NCBI GenBank assembly: GCA_021818585.1
Contig: JAKATU010000085.1
Span: 53,883-117,882, forward strand
Source of the DNA: Acidobacteriota bacterium
Lineage (GTDB): Bacteria > Acidobacteriota > Terriglobia > Terriglobales > Acidobacteriaceae
Reading direction: 5' to 3'
DNA: 64,000 nt
Shown: piece after piece, positions 26,613-34,261 of the stretch
Position numbering within the stretch: position 1 is the stretch's first letter
Layout: each line of letters opens with the position of its first letter
Position numbers and translations under genes: made by a program
Notes under the pieces: model-generated
Database searches by the model: none
What the model was told of the DNA's origin: nothing
The model's input: only the letters and a program-made list of their open reading frames with translations

Positions 26613-27821
26613 ATGCCCGACCAGAAGCCATCCAGCTCAGACCGCCGCGCCCTCCTCAAAGCGCTCTACTCCAACTGGCAGGCGGAAATGGAAGGCCTGC
26701 GCACCTACAGCACCCTGGCCGAGCGCGAATCCGACCCCGTCCGCCGCAAAACCCTCGAACATCTCGCCCACGCCGAAGACGTTCACGCCCAGCTCTGGGA
26801 AAAGCGCATCCTCGAGCTAGGCGCCGAAAAACCTGTCTACAAGGGCAAGCCCACCGGCTCGGCAGACAGCCTCGTCAACCGCGTCGGCGGCCCGCAGATG
26901 GCCCTCCGCCGCCTCGAAATCGAGGAAAGCCGCGCCATCGCCACCTACGCCCAGCAGCTCCGCGACCTCGGCGACGAGCCCAGCATCGCCATCCTCAAGC
27001 GCGTCATCGACGACGAAGAAGAGCACTACCGCGAGCTCAGCGACCTCATCCGCAATCGCTACCCTCGCCAGATCGCCCAGACCGAGACCGCCCAGGCCCG
27101 CCAGCAGCTCGATGATCTCCTCGCCAGGCGCATCGGCTCAGGCCGCCGCACCGCCGGCTGGATCGGCGACGCCATCTACGGCGTCAACGACGGCCTCGGA
27201 GCCATCTTCGGCATCGTCTCCGGCGTCTCCGGCGCTACCCTCGGCAACTCTGAAGCTGTCCTGCTCGCGGGCATCGCCGGCATGGTCGCCAGCGCCCTGT
27301 CCATGGGCTCCGGCGCCTACCTCGCCGCCAAGAGCGAGCGCGAAATTTACGAGGCGGAAGTCGCCCGCGAGCGCACGCAAATCGAAACCAACGGCCCCGA
27401 AGCCCGTGAAATCCTGTCCCTCTACTACCAGGTCAAGGGCTTGCCGGAAGAAGACGCAGACCGCGTCGTCGACCATCTCGCCAAAGACCCCGAGCAGTTC
27501 CTCAAGGCCATCGCCGCTGAGCGCCTCAACTCCACAGAGGATGCCCTCAGCAACCCCATGACCTCAGCCATCTCCGGCGCGCTCTCCACCGCCATCGGCT
27601 CCATCATTCCCATCATTCCCTTCTTCTTCATGAGCGGCTACTCTGCCATCATCGCCTCGGCCATCGTCTCGCTCGCAGCCCATTTCGCCGTAGGCGCAGC
27701 CAAATCCCTCATCACCGTCCGCTCCTGGTGGAGCAGCGGCCTCGAAATGACCCTCGTCGGCGCAGTGGAAGGCATCGTCACCTACATCATCGGTATTGGC
27801 CTCGGCCACATCCACGCATAA
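26613..27821 (+). CDS. mbfA: MbfA-like protein: ferritin-like domain fused to a VIT1/CCC1 iron transporter
   Basis: 402 aa from ATG 26613; the upstream extension of the frame has no support. Residues ~10-155 are an all-helical ferritin/rubrerythrin-like domain with spaced metal ligands (AEMEGLRTYSTLAERESDP, LAHAEDVHAQLWEKR, LEIEESRAIATYAQ, DDEEEHYRELSDL). From ~175 the VIT1 domain has GDAIYGVNDGLGAIFGIVSG, AGMVASALSMGSGAYLAAKS, and IIPIIPFFFMSGYSAIIASA. The same fusion in Bradyrhizobium and Agrobacterium (MbfA) exports Fe2+ and protects against peroxide. Iron or manganese export is therefore likely. No iron-box is visible upstream. Confidence 0.92.
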   Translation: MPDQKPSSSDRRALLKALYSNWQAEMEGLRTYSTLAERESDPVRRKTLEHLAHAEDVHAQLWEKRILELGAEKPVYKGKPTGSADSLVNRVGGPQMALRRLEIEESRAIATYAQQLRDLGDEPSIAILKRVIDDEEEHYRELSDLIRNRYPRQIAQTETAQARQQLDDLLARRIGSGRRTAGWIGDAIYGVNDGLGAIFGIVSGVSGATLGNSEAVLLAGIAGMVASALSMGSGAYLAAKSEREIYEAEVARERTQIETNGPEAREILSLYYQVKGLPEEDADRVVDHLAKDPEQFLKAIAAERLNSTEDALSNPMTSAISGALSTAIGSIIPIIPFFFMSGYSAIIASAIVSLAAHFAVGAAKSLITVRSWWSSGLEMTLVGAVEGIVTYIIGIGLGHIHA

Positions 27822-27860
27822 CCCAGCAAGACTCGGGTGACTCACCCGAAACTCCATGGC

Positions 27861-27938
27861 GCCCCACATCTCGAAGAGATGCAGGATCAGACGCAGCCTC
27901 GGTCTAGTGGGTTCGCGGCAAAGCCGCTCCCACCATCT
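27861..27938. repeat. Two-hairpin intergenic repeat, copy A
   Basis: Starts GCGCCCCA, then CATCTC-GAA-GAGATG (27867-27881, 6-bp stem), a spacer, and GCGGC-AAA-GCCGC (starting ~27914). A related copy is at 38021-38070. Confidence 0.5.
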
Positions 27939-28844
27939 TCAGGATTTCTTAGGCGAATTCCCCAGCCGGAACTCATTCGCCCGCGCAAACTCCTCGCGAA
28001 GCTCCGGCGTCTTCAAATTCTCGCGAATATGCGCCAGCCGCTGCTCCAGCGCCAGCAGCGAATGAGCAATCGCGTCCGTGTTCGTCAGCGCAATGTCGCG
28101 CCACATCGAGTACGGGCTCGAACCCAGCCGCGTCATCTCCTTCAGCGCCCGCCCGCCAATCGGCAGAAGGTCCGCATCCGCCTCAAACTGGTCCTCCAGC
28201 AGCGCGCTGAGCGCCGTCGAAACCATCTGCGGCAAATGGCTGATCCACGCGCACAAAACATCATGCCGCACCGGATCGGTATCCAGCACCCGGCAGCCCA
28301 GCTTCGCTACCCACGCCCGCCACTCCACGGCCAGCGCCGCCGCCTGCGCACTCCGCTCCGCCGCGCCCTCAGGCTCCGTGAACAGCCACACCGCGCCTTC
28401 AAACAAATTCGCGCTCGCGTTCGCCGCGCCGCCCAGTTCCTTGCCCGCCATCGGATGCCCCGGCAAAAATCCCGCCTGCTCCGGCCCGTTGTACCCGCCT
28501 GCCGCCTGCGCGCACAGCGCGCCCTTCACGCTGCCCACGTCGGTCACCAGTTGATGCGGTCCCAGCTCCGGCGCAAGCCGTTCCAGCCACTCCAGCATCG
28601 TCAGCACCGGCCCGGCCAGCACAACTACGTCGCTCGCTTTCGCTAACGTAACCGGATCAGTTGCAATCTCTCCAACCGCGCCCATCCGCAGCGCCGTCTC
28701 CACTTCGTTCCGCTTCGGATCCCATCCCGCAATCACACCCGCAAAACTGCGCGAGCGCAGCGCCATCCCGGCCGAAGCCCCAATCAGCCCCGTGCCCAGA
28801 ATAGCGATGCGCTCGATTGCCATGCTCCGGTCCAGTTCCTCCAT
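27939..28844 (-). CDS. tyrA: Prephenate dehydrogenase
   Basis: 301 aa from ATG 28844, 5 bases after the aroF stop; ATG 28823 seven codons in (MAIERIAILGTGLIG) is the alternative. N-terminal Rossmann domain with ILGTGLIGASAGMALR, DVVVLAGPVLTM, and the family signature DVGSVKGALC, followed by GHPMAGKELGG. The helical C-terminal dimerisation domain holds WISHLPQMVSTALSALLE and LTNTDAIAHSLLALE. TyrA oxidises prephenate to 4-hydroxyphenylpyruvate on the tyrosine branch. No ACT domain or fused mutase, so regulation probably rests with the separate mutase/DAHP synthase. Last of the chorismate mutase-aroF-tyrA operon. Confidence 0.93.
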   Translation of the reverse strand: MEELDRSMAIERIAILGTGLIGASAGMALRSRSFAGVIAGWDPKRNEVETALRMGAVGEIATDPVTLAKASDVVVLAGPVLTMLEWLERLAPELGPHQLVTDVGSVKGALCAQAAGGYNGPEQAGFLPGHPMAGKELGGAANASANLFEGAVWLFTEPEGAAERSAQAAALAVEWRAWVAKLGCRVLDTDPVRHDVLCAWISHLPQMVSTALSALLEDQFEADADLLPIGGRALKEMTRLGSSPYSMWRDIALTNTDAIAHSLLALEQRLAHIRENLKTPELREEFARANEFRLGNSPKKS

Positions 28845-28848
28845 CCGT

Positions 28849-29868
28849 TTAAGCGATACTACGCTCAACCGCCGGAGCAATCATCCGCAACTGCCCCATA
28901 AGCTTCGTAAACTGCTCCGGATACAGCGATTGCGCCCCATCCGAAGTCGCCTTCTCAGGGTTCGGATGCACTTCGATGATCAGCCCATCGCAGCCCGCCG
29001 CGACCGATGCCCGCGCCATCGCTGGAACCTTGTCGCGACGCCCGACCCCGTGCGAGGGATCCGCAATCATCGGCAGATGCGAAAGCGTCTTCACTACCGG
29101 AATCGCCGAAATATCCATCGTGTTCCGCGTATACGTCTCAAATGTCCGGATGCCACGCTCGCACAGCATCAGCTCATAGTTCCCTCCCGACAAAATGTAC
29201 TCCGCCGAAAGCAGCAGCTCCTCAATCGTCGCGCACATCCCGCGCTTCAGCATCGTCGGCTTCCGCACCTGCCCAATCTCCCGCAGCAGGTTAAAGTTCT
29301 GCATGTTTCGCGCGCCAATCTGCAGCACGTCCACATAAGGCAGCATCGCTTCGATCTGCGAAATCTCCATCACTTCGCTGATGATCAGCAGACCCGTCTC
29401 ATCCCCAACTTCCCGCAGCAGCTTCAGCCCGTCCAAGCCCATGCCCTGGAACGAATACGGCGAGCTACGCGGCTTGAACGCGCCTCCGCGCAAAAACTGC
29501 GCGCCCGCGTCCTTCACCTGCATGGCCACCGTAAAAATCTGCTCTCGGCTCTCCACCGAGCACGGTCCGGCCATCACCACCACCTTGTCGCCGCCCACCG
29601 TCACTCCATTCGGAAACGTAATCACCGTCCCCTCCGGCCTGAACTTCCGCCCGGCCAGCTTGTACGGCGACGTAATCCGCACCGCCTCCGCCACGCCGTC
29701 CATCACCTCAAAATCCTTCACGTCAAATGCCACCGGCATTCCCACCCCGGCCAGCACCGTCTGGATCGCTCCCGTCGTCTTGTGCACGTTGAATCCAAGG
29801 TCCATCATGCGCTCAATCACATGTTGAATTTGTTCCTCGGTCGCCTTCTCGCTCATTGCAACTATCAT
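28849..29868 (-). CDS. aroF: 3-deoxy-7-phosphoheptulonate synthase (DAHP synthase, type I-beta)
   Basis: 339 aa. Residues ~1-70 are the ferredoxin-like regulatory domain of I-beta enzymes (HVIERMMDLGFNVHKTTG). The barrel has VVVMAGPCSVESREQIF (~97), FLRGGAFKPRSSPYSFQG, DVLQIGARNMQNFNLL, LKRGMCATIEELL, and MIADPSHGVGRRDKV with the catalytic metal His. It condenses phosphoenolpyruvate and erythrose-4-phosphate, the committed step to chorismate. The N-terminal domain is where tyrosine or the partner mutase gives feedback. Starts 2 bases after the chorismate mutase stop, and tyrA follows after 5 bases. Confidence 0.96.
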   Translation of the reverse strand: MIVAMSEKATEEQIQHVIERMMDLGFNVHKTTGAIQTVLAGVGMPVAFDVKDFEVMDGVAEAVRITSPYKLAGRKFRPEGTVITFPNGVTVGGDKVVVMAGPCSVESREQIFTVAMQVKDAGAQFLRGGAFKPRSSPYSFQGMGLDGLKLLREVGDETGLLIISEVMEISQIEAMLPYVDVLQIGARNMQNFNLLREIGQVRKPTMLKRGMCATIEELLLSAEYILSGGNYELMLCERGIRTFETYTRNTMDISAIPVVKTLSHLPMIADPSHGVGRRDKVPAMARASVAAGCDGLIIEVHPNPEKATSDGAQSLYPEQFTKLMGQLRMIAPAVERSIA

Positions 29869-29870
29869 GG

Positions 29871-30173
29871 TTACTTTTCCTCGCGCTTCTCTGCGCTCTT
29901 TGCCTCTGAGGCCAGTTCATTTCTCTGGATCGCCCGCATCACGTCGATAATCCGCTCGTAAATATGCACCAGCTCGATATCGGGCAGCGGTCCCGGATTG
30001 TGTGACCGTACATTGTCAAACACCACCCGTTCGCGATTCGGCTCATAGACCGGCAGTTCCGTCGTCCGCTTCAGCTTTCCAATCTCTTTCGCCGCTTCCG
30101 CGCGCTTTGAGATCAGCCGGACGATCTCCCGGTCCAGCTCGTCAATCTGCCTTCGCCAATCTGCTATATCCAT
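29871..30173 (-). CDS. Chorismate mutase, AroQ fold
   Basis: 100 aa, all helical. The AroQ motifs are IDELDREIVRLISKRAEAA (residues ~10-28; Arg, Lys in EIGKLKRT) and VYEPNRERVVFDNV. It rearranges chorismate to prephenate. Stand-alone, not fused to prephenate dehydratase or to DAHP synthase, but immediately upstream of aroF; in other bacteria such mutases form an allosteric complex with I-beta DAHP synthase. ATG at 30173 heads a three-gene operon; 144 bases separate it from trpA, including a palindrome (30214-30229). Confidence 0.92.
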   Translation of the reverse strand: MDIADWRRQIDELDREIVRLISKRAEAAKEIGKLKRTTELPVYEPNRERVVFDNVRSHNPGPLPDIELVHIYERIIDVMRAIQRNELASEAKSAEKREEK

Positions 30174-30317
30174 AACCTCTCCACTCGCGGCAACGTGGCC
30201 GCGCTTTGGTTCCGGACTGCACGCAGTCCCAATGGAAATCCATCACCGGTAAAAGCAGAACTGGGCCGTGAGCCGGCTCTGTTCCCTCCCGCAAAACCAC
30301 ATCTGTCACAGTCGTTG

Positions 30318-31115
30318 TTACTTTTGCGAAACAGCAGGATCGGCAGCGGAAACCGCGGGGCGCAGGCCCTCGATAAATCGCGCAATCGAGCTCGGCGCTT
30401 CCGCCCGTCCTACCTTCTCAATCGTGGCCACAATCGCGCTGCCGATCACGGCCGCATCGGCAAACCGGCCCACGTCCGCAACGTGCCCCGCATTCGATAC
30501 GCCAAAGCCAACCGCCACCGGCAGCTTCGTATACTTCCGCACGCGCTCCACCAGCCCGGCGGCATCGGCCGCCAGTGAGCTCTGCGTGCCCGTAATCCCC
30601 ACGCGCGAAATTGCGTACACAAACCCGTCCGTCACGGCGGCAATCTTCTTCAGCCGCTCATCCGGGCTCGTCGGCGCCACAAGGAAAATCGGCTTCAACT
30701 TGTGCCGCCGCAAATGCTCCAGATATTCCGCAGCCTCTTCCACAATCATGTCCGTTGCCAGCACTCCGTCCACGCCCGCATCTTCAGCGTCCGTGCAAAA
30801 GCGCTCCACACCATACCGCAGCAGAGGATTCAAATAAGAAAACACCACCAGCCCCGCCTGCGGACGCTCGCGCCGCAACTCCTTCGCCAGCGCCAGCACA
30901 TCGCTCAGCTTCGTCCCGGCCTTCAGCGCGCGCTCGCTCGCCGCCTGAATCACCGGCCCGTCCGCCAGCGGATCGCTGAACGGCACGCCCAACTCCAGCA
31001 CGTCCGCGCCCGCGTCCAGCGCGGCCAACGCCACTTTATGCGTTGTTTCCAGGTCAGGATCACCCACCGTCAGGTAAACCACCAACCCCGGCTTCTGCTC
31101 AAAACGTATCGGCAC
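30318..31115 (-). CDS. trpA: Tryptophan synthase alpha chain
   Basis: 265 aa. Motifs in order: VVYLTVGDPDLETTHKVALA, the catalytic ELGVPFSDPLADGPVIQ (Glu ~42 and Asp ~53), FSYLNPLLRYGVERFC, GVDGVLATDMIVEEA, and PVAVGFGVSNAGHVADVGRF with the Gly-rich phosphate-binding loop. It cleaves indole-3-glycerol phosphate to indole, which is channelled to TrpB. The start at 31115 is 4 bases after the trpB stop, so coupling is tight, as in most trpBA pairs. Confidence 0.97.
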   Translation of the reverse strand: MPIRFEQKPGLVVYLTVGDPDLETTHKVALAALDAGADVLELGVPFSDPLADGPVIQAASERALKAGTKLSDVLALAKELRRERPQAGLVVFSYLNPLLRYGVERFCTDAEDAGVDGVLATDMIVEEAAEYLEHLRRHKLKPIFLVAPTSPDERLKKIAAVTDGFVYAISRVGITGTQSSLAADAAGLVERVRKYTKLPVAVGFGVSNAGHVADVGRFADAAVIGSAIVATIEKVGRAEAPSSIARFIEGLRPAVSAADPAVSQK

Positions 31116-31119
31116 GGCG

Positions 31120-32346
31120 TTACCTCGCTCCCTTCAACTTCAGTTCCCGAGCGAGAATCCCCATATCCTTGTCCCCGCGTCCCGAAAGATTGACCACCAG
31201 TATTTCATGCTGCCCAAGCGTCGGAGCCAGCCGGATGCACTCCGCCACAGCATGCGCGCTCTCCAGCGCCGGCAAAATCCCCTCCGTCCGCGCCAGCGTT
31301 ACCGTTGCCTCCAGCGCCTGCTCGTCCGTCGCCAGCGTGTACTCCGCTCTGCCCGAATCGTGCAGCGCCGCATGCTCCGGTCCAATCGACGCATAATCCA
31401 ACCCAGCCGAAACCGAGTGCGTCAGCGCAACCTGCCCGTCATCATCCTGCAGCACATACGAATACGTCCCCTGCAGCACGCCCGGCGAACCGCCCCTGAA
31501 CCGCGCCGCATGCATGCCCAGCGTCGTGCCATTGCCGCCGGCTTCCACGCCGATCAGCCGCACGTCCTTCTCCGGAATAAACTCATAAAACGCGCCAATC
31601 GCATTTGACCCGCCGCCCACGCACGCAATAATCGCGCTCGGCAGCCGATTCTCCTTCTCCAGAATCTGCCGCTTCGCTTCCTTGCTGATCACGCGATGAA
31701 AATCCCGCACCATCATCGGGTAAGGATGCGCGCCCAGCACGCTCCCCAGCAGATAATGCGTCGTCCGCACATTCGTCACCCAGTCCCGCATCGCCTCGTT
31801 GATCGCGTCCTTCAGCGTCTTCGAGCCAGAGCTCACCCCGCGCACCTCGGCGCCCAGCAGCCGCATCCGCAGTACGTTCAGCTCCTGCCTCTGCATGTCC
31901 TCCTCGCCCATGTACACCACGCACTCCATGCCCAGCAGCGCGCAAACCGTCGCCGTCGCCACGCCATGCTGTCCGGCGCCCGTCTCGGCAATAATGCGCT
32001 GCTTGCCCATGCGCTGCGCCAGCAACCCCTGCCCAATGCAGTTGTTGATCTTGTGCGCGCCGGTATGCAGCAGGTCTTCGCGCTTCAAATAAATCTTCGC
32101 GCCGCCCAGGTGCTCCGTCAGCCGCGCTGCATGGTACAGCGGAGTCGGCCGACCCGCATAGTTATGCAGCAGGTCATCCAGCCGTGCATGGAATGCCGGG
32201 TTCTTCTGCGCCTCCGCATAAGCATGCTCCAGCTCTTCCAGCGCCGCCATCAGCGTCTCCGGAACATACCGCCCGCCATACGCGCCAAATCGTCCCGCGA
32301 CCTGCTGCGGCGTTGTTTCTGAGAGAGTCTCCATTCCGCTCACCAT
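31120..32346 (-). CDS. trpB: Tryptophan synthase beta chain
   Basis: 408 aa from ATG 32346, preceded closely by AAGGAA; ATG 32334 is an alternative and the frame is open to a TTG at 32379. Family motifs: [19 protein letters not shown], the PLP lysine in [17 protein letters not shown] (~85-100), [17 protein letters not shown], the phosphate-cup [16 protein letters not shown], and the closing [17 protein letters not shown] tail ([15 protein letters not shown]). It condenses indole with serine. It is the long TrpB1 type that pairs with TrpA. A hairpin with a T-run lies 35 bases upstream, an attenuator candidate. Confidence 0.97.
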   Translation of the reverse strand: MVSGMETLSETTPQQVAGRFGAYGGRYVPETLMAALEELEHAYAEAQKNPAFHARLDDLLHNYAGRPTPLYHAARLTEHLGGAKIYLKREDLLHTGAHKINNCIGQGLLAQRMGKQRIIAETGAGQHGVATATVCALLGMECVVYMGEEDMQRQELNVLRMRLLGAEVRGVSSGSKTLKDAINEAMRDWVTNVRTTHYLLGSVLGAHPYPMMVRDFHRVISKEAKRQILEKENRLPSAIIACVGGGSNAIGAFYEFIPEKDVRLIGVEAGGNGTTLGMHAARFRGGSPGVLQGTYSYVLQDDDGQVALTHSVSAGLDYASIGPEHAALHDSGRAEYTLATDEQALEATVTLARTEGILPALESAHAVAECIRLAPTLGQHEILVVNLSGRGDKDMGILARELKLKGAR

Positions 32347-32380
32347 CTCTTCCTTTCCAGCTATCCTGCTTTTCTGCAAT

Positions 32381-32407
32381 CAAAAACCGCAACCCTGAGG
32401 GCTGCGG
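32381..32407 (-). terminator. Hairpin terminator or attenuator between trpF and trpB
   Basis: Minus strand: CCGCAGCCC, loop TCA, GGGTTGCGG (9-bp stem with one G-T-like mismatch; 32387-32407), then TTTTTG. It follows the 51-codon ORF and precedes trpB by ~35 bases, so it could end the trpCF transcript or attenuate trpBA. Confidence 0.6.
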
Positions 32408-32449
32408 CTCGTGTGGATCTTCCGGGTTACCTGAAAGTTTGCTGCTTCT

Positions 32450-32605
32450 TCAATCCTTCAGATGTGCACGGGACAGTCCGCCAGAGCCGCCATTGGAAAC
32501 CAATAGCGCCAGGTAAAGGCGAAAAACTGCTGGTGTGCATTCCTCATCTTGAATCCAACCATACATCGACTGGCCGGAAATCGGCAACTCCGCTTCTCCC
32601 CACAT
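32450..32605 (-). CDS. 51-codon ORF translationally coupled to trpF (small protein or leader)
   Basis: 51 aa from an ATG at 32605 that shares one base with the trpF stop (TGATG). It begins MWGEAELPISGQSMYGWIQD and ends SGGLSRAHLKD. Two Trp codons (2 and 17) are scattered, not adjacent, unlike a classical trp leader. A mid-region (TPAVFRLYLALLVSNGGSGG) is hydrophobic. The frame continues upstream within trpF but only as a shadow. Because the overlap is exact and the hairpin terminator follows, translation through this ORF is likely; whether the product matters is unknown. No family recognised. Confidence 0.5.
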   Translation of the reverse strand: MWGEAELPISGQSMYGWIQDEECTPAVFRLYLALLVSNGGSGGLSRAHLKD

Positions 32606-33288
32606 CAAGCTCCGCCCGCCGAACGCTCCTGCAGCGCAGCCACCCTCGCGCGCTCCACAAAAGCTCTTACCTTCTCCCGATCTTTCCGTCCCGGCGCAGC
32701 TTCCACGCCGCTCACCACGTCCACGCCCCACGGCTCAAGCGTCGCAATCGCCTCGCGCACATTCTCCGGCGTCAATCCTCCGGCCACCACCATCGGCAAA
32801 TGCCCCGCCGCATCCACAAAACTCCGCCGCGCCGCGGCCCAGTCATATTTCACGCCCGTCCCGCCCTGCGCCTGCGCCGTTTGCGAATCCACCAGCACTG
32901 CATCCACAGCACCCGCTCGCCGCAGCGCGTTCAGCCGCTCATCGAGAGCATCCTCGCCCGCGCCAAAGTGCAGCACCTGCAAAATCTTCAGTCCCTCCGC
33001 AAACCGCTCCCGTAGCCGCACCGCCAGTCCCGTGTCCACCGGCCCATGAAGCTGCACGCCCGTCAGCCCAGCCGTCAGCACCGTCCGCACAATCCCGTCA
33101 AAATCCTCATCCACAAACACGCCAATCTTCTCGACTGTCTGCCCCAGCCGGGAAACGATCTCCCCAGCCTGCTCCGCCGTCACCCTCCGCGGACTCTTCG
33201 CAAACACAAACCCCAGCGCATCCACGCCGGCCTCCACGGCCACTCGCGCATCTTCCAGGTTCGTGGTCCCGCAAATCTTCACCCACAT
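32605..33288 (-). CDS. trpF: Phosphoribosylanthranilate isomerase
   Basis: 227 aa (TIM barrel). MWVKICGTTNLEDARVAV carries the catalytic Cys (~6); the Asp general acid is in VLVDSQTAQAQGGTGVKYDW (split as VLVDSQTAQAQ and GGTGVKYDW). GVQLHGPVDTG and MVVAGGLTPENVREAIA (phosphate-binding) and GVDVVSGVEAAPGRKD complete the set. It converts N-(5-phosphoribosyl)anthranilate to CdRP. Five bases separate its start from the trpC stop. The stop overlaps the start of the small ORF at 32450-32605. Confidence 0.96.
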   Translation of the reverse strand: MWVKICGTTNLEDARVAVEAGVDALGFVFAKSPRRVTAEQAGEIVSRLGQTVEKIGVFVDEDFDGIVRTVLTAGLTGVQLHGPVDTGLAVRLRERFAEGLKILQVLHFGAGEDALDERLNALRRAGAVDAVLVDSQTAQAQGGTGVKYDWAAARRSFVDAAGHLPMVVAGGLTPENVREAIATLEPWGVDVVSGVEAAPGRKDREKVRAFVERARVAALQERSAGGA

Positions 33289-33293
33289 CGCCG

Positions 33294-34100
33294 TTACCGC
33301 TCCACAGCCTCGCCGGCCAGCAGTGCCGCCAGCGCCACGCCCGGGTCCGGCTGCCGCATCAGCGACTCCCCAATCAAAAACGCATGGAACCCAGCCGCCC
33401 GCAGCCGATGCACATCCTCCGCCGTATGAATCCCGCTCTCAGCCACATGCACCGCGCCCCTGGGCAAATCCGCCGCCATCCGCAGAGAAACATCGAGGCT
33501 CACCTGAAAGCTCACCAGGTCGCGATTATTCACCCCGTACGCATCGCAGCCCAACCCCAGCACCCGCGTCAGTTCCTCGCCCGTATGCACCTCGCAAAGC
33601 ACATCCAGCCCCAGTCGGTGCGCGACTTCGGTAAACCGCTCCAGCTCCGCATTCTTGAGCGCCGCCGCAATCAGCAGAATCGCGTCCGCCCGATGCGCCC
33701 GCGCCTCCACAATCTGGTACTCGTCGACGATAAAATCCTTCCGCAAACAAGGAATCCCGCTCGCCTCGGAGGCAATCTCCAGATTCCGCAAGCTCCCCTG
33801 AAAAAACGGTTCATCCGTCAGCACCGAGAGCGCCGCGGCGCCATGCCCGGCCAGCGTCCTCGCCAGCCACTCCGGATCAAAATCCTCCCGAATCAGCCCC
33901 TTCGACGGCGAAGCCTTCTTCAGCTCCGCAATCACCGCCGGACCGTCCACAGCCTTCCGCCGCAGCGCAGACGCAAACCCGCGCGGAGAATGCTGCTCCG
34001 CCCGCGCCTCCAACACCTCCAGCGGCACAGCCTGCCGCCGCGCCTCAACATCGACACGCGTCCGCTCTAAAATCCGTTCCAGGTACAAAGATTGCGCCAA
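33294..34100 (-). CDS. trpC: Indole-3-glycerol phosphate synthase
   Basis: 268 aa. Typical TrpC motifs: VIAELKKASPSKGLIREDFD with the catalytic Lys (~60), LSVLTDEPFFQGSL (Glu/phosphate loop), CLRKDFIVDEYQIVEARAH with the essential Lys, GVNNRDLVSFQVSLDVSLRM, and a final ESGIHTAEDVHRLRAAGF with HAFLIGESLMR. It closes the indole ring from CdRP. Start at 34100; a TATACT (-10-like) lies ~36-41 bases upstream on the minus strand but without a matching -35. First gene of the visible trp block; trpE, trpD and trpG are not present here. Confidence 0.96.
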   Translation of the reverse strand: MAQSLYLERILERTRVDVEARRQAVPLEVLEARAEQHSPRGFASALRRKAVDGPAVIAELKKASPSKGLIREDFDPEWLARTLAGHGAAALSVLTDEPFFQGSLRNLEIASEASGIPCLRKDFIVDEYQIVEARAHRADAILLIAAALKNAELERFTEVAHRLGLDVLCEVHTGEELTRVLGLGCDAYGVNNRDLVSFQVSLDVSLRMAADLPRGAVHVAESGIHTAEDVHRLRAAGFHAFLIGESLMRQPDPGVALAALLAGEAVER

Positions 34101-34261
34101 AACCTGAGGCCCCTCGGCAAAAATCGCTTCTTTTCAGTATAGCCAGACCAACTCAAACCCTCCCGCCGCTCCAACCCTCGCCAACACCCACATTTTGATC
34201 TCCCCACTCCCTTCTGCCTTATCCATTGCAGACCCAAACCTCCCCGCCGCACAATAACCAC

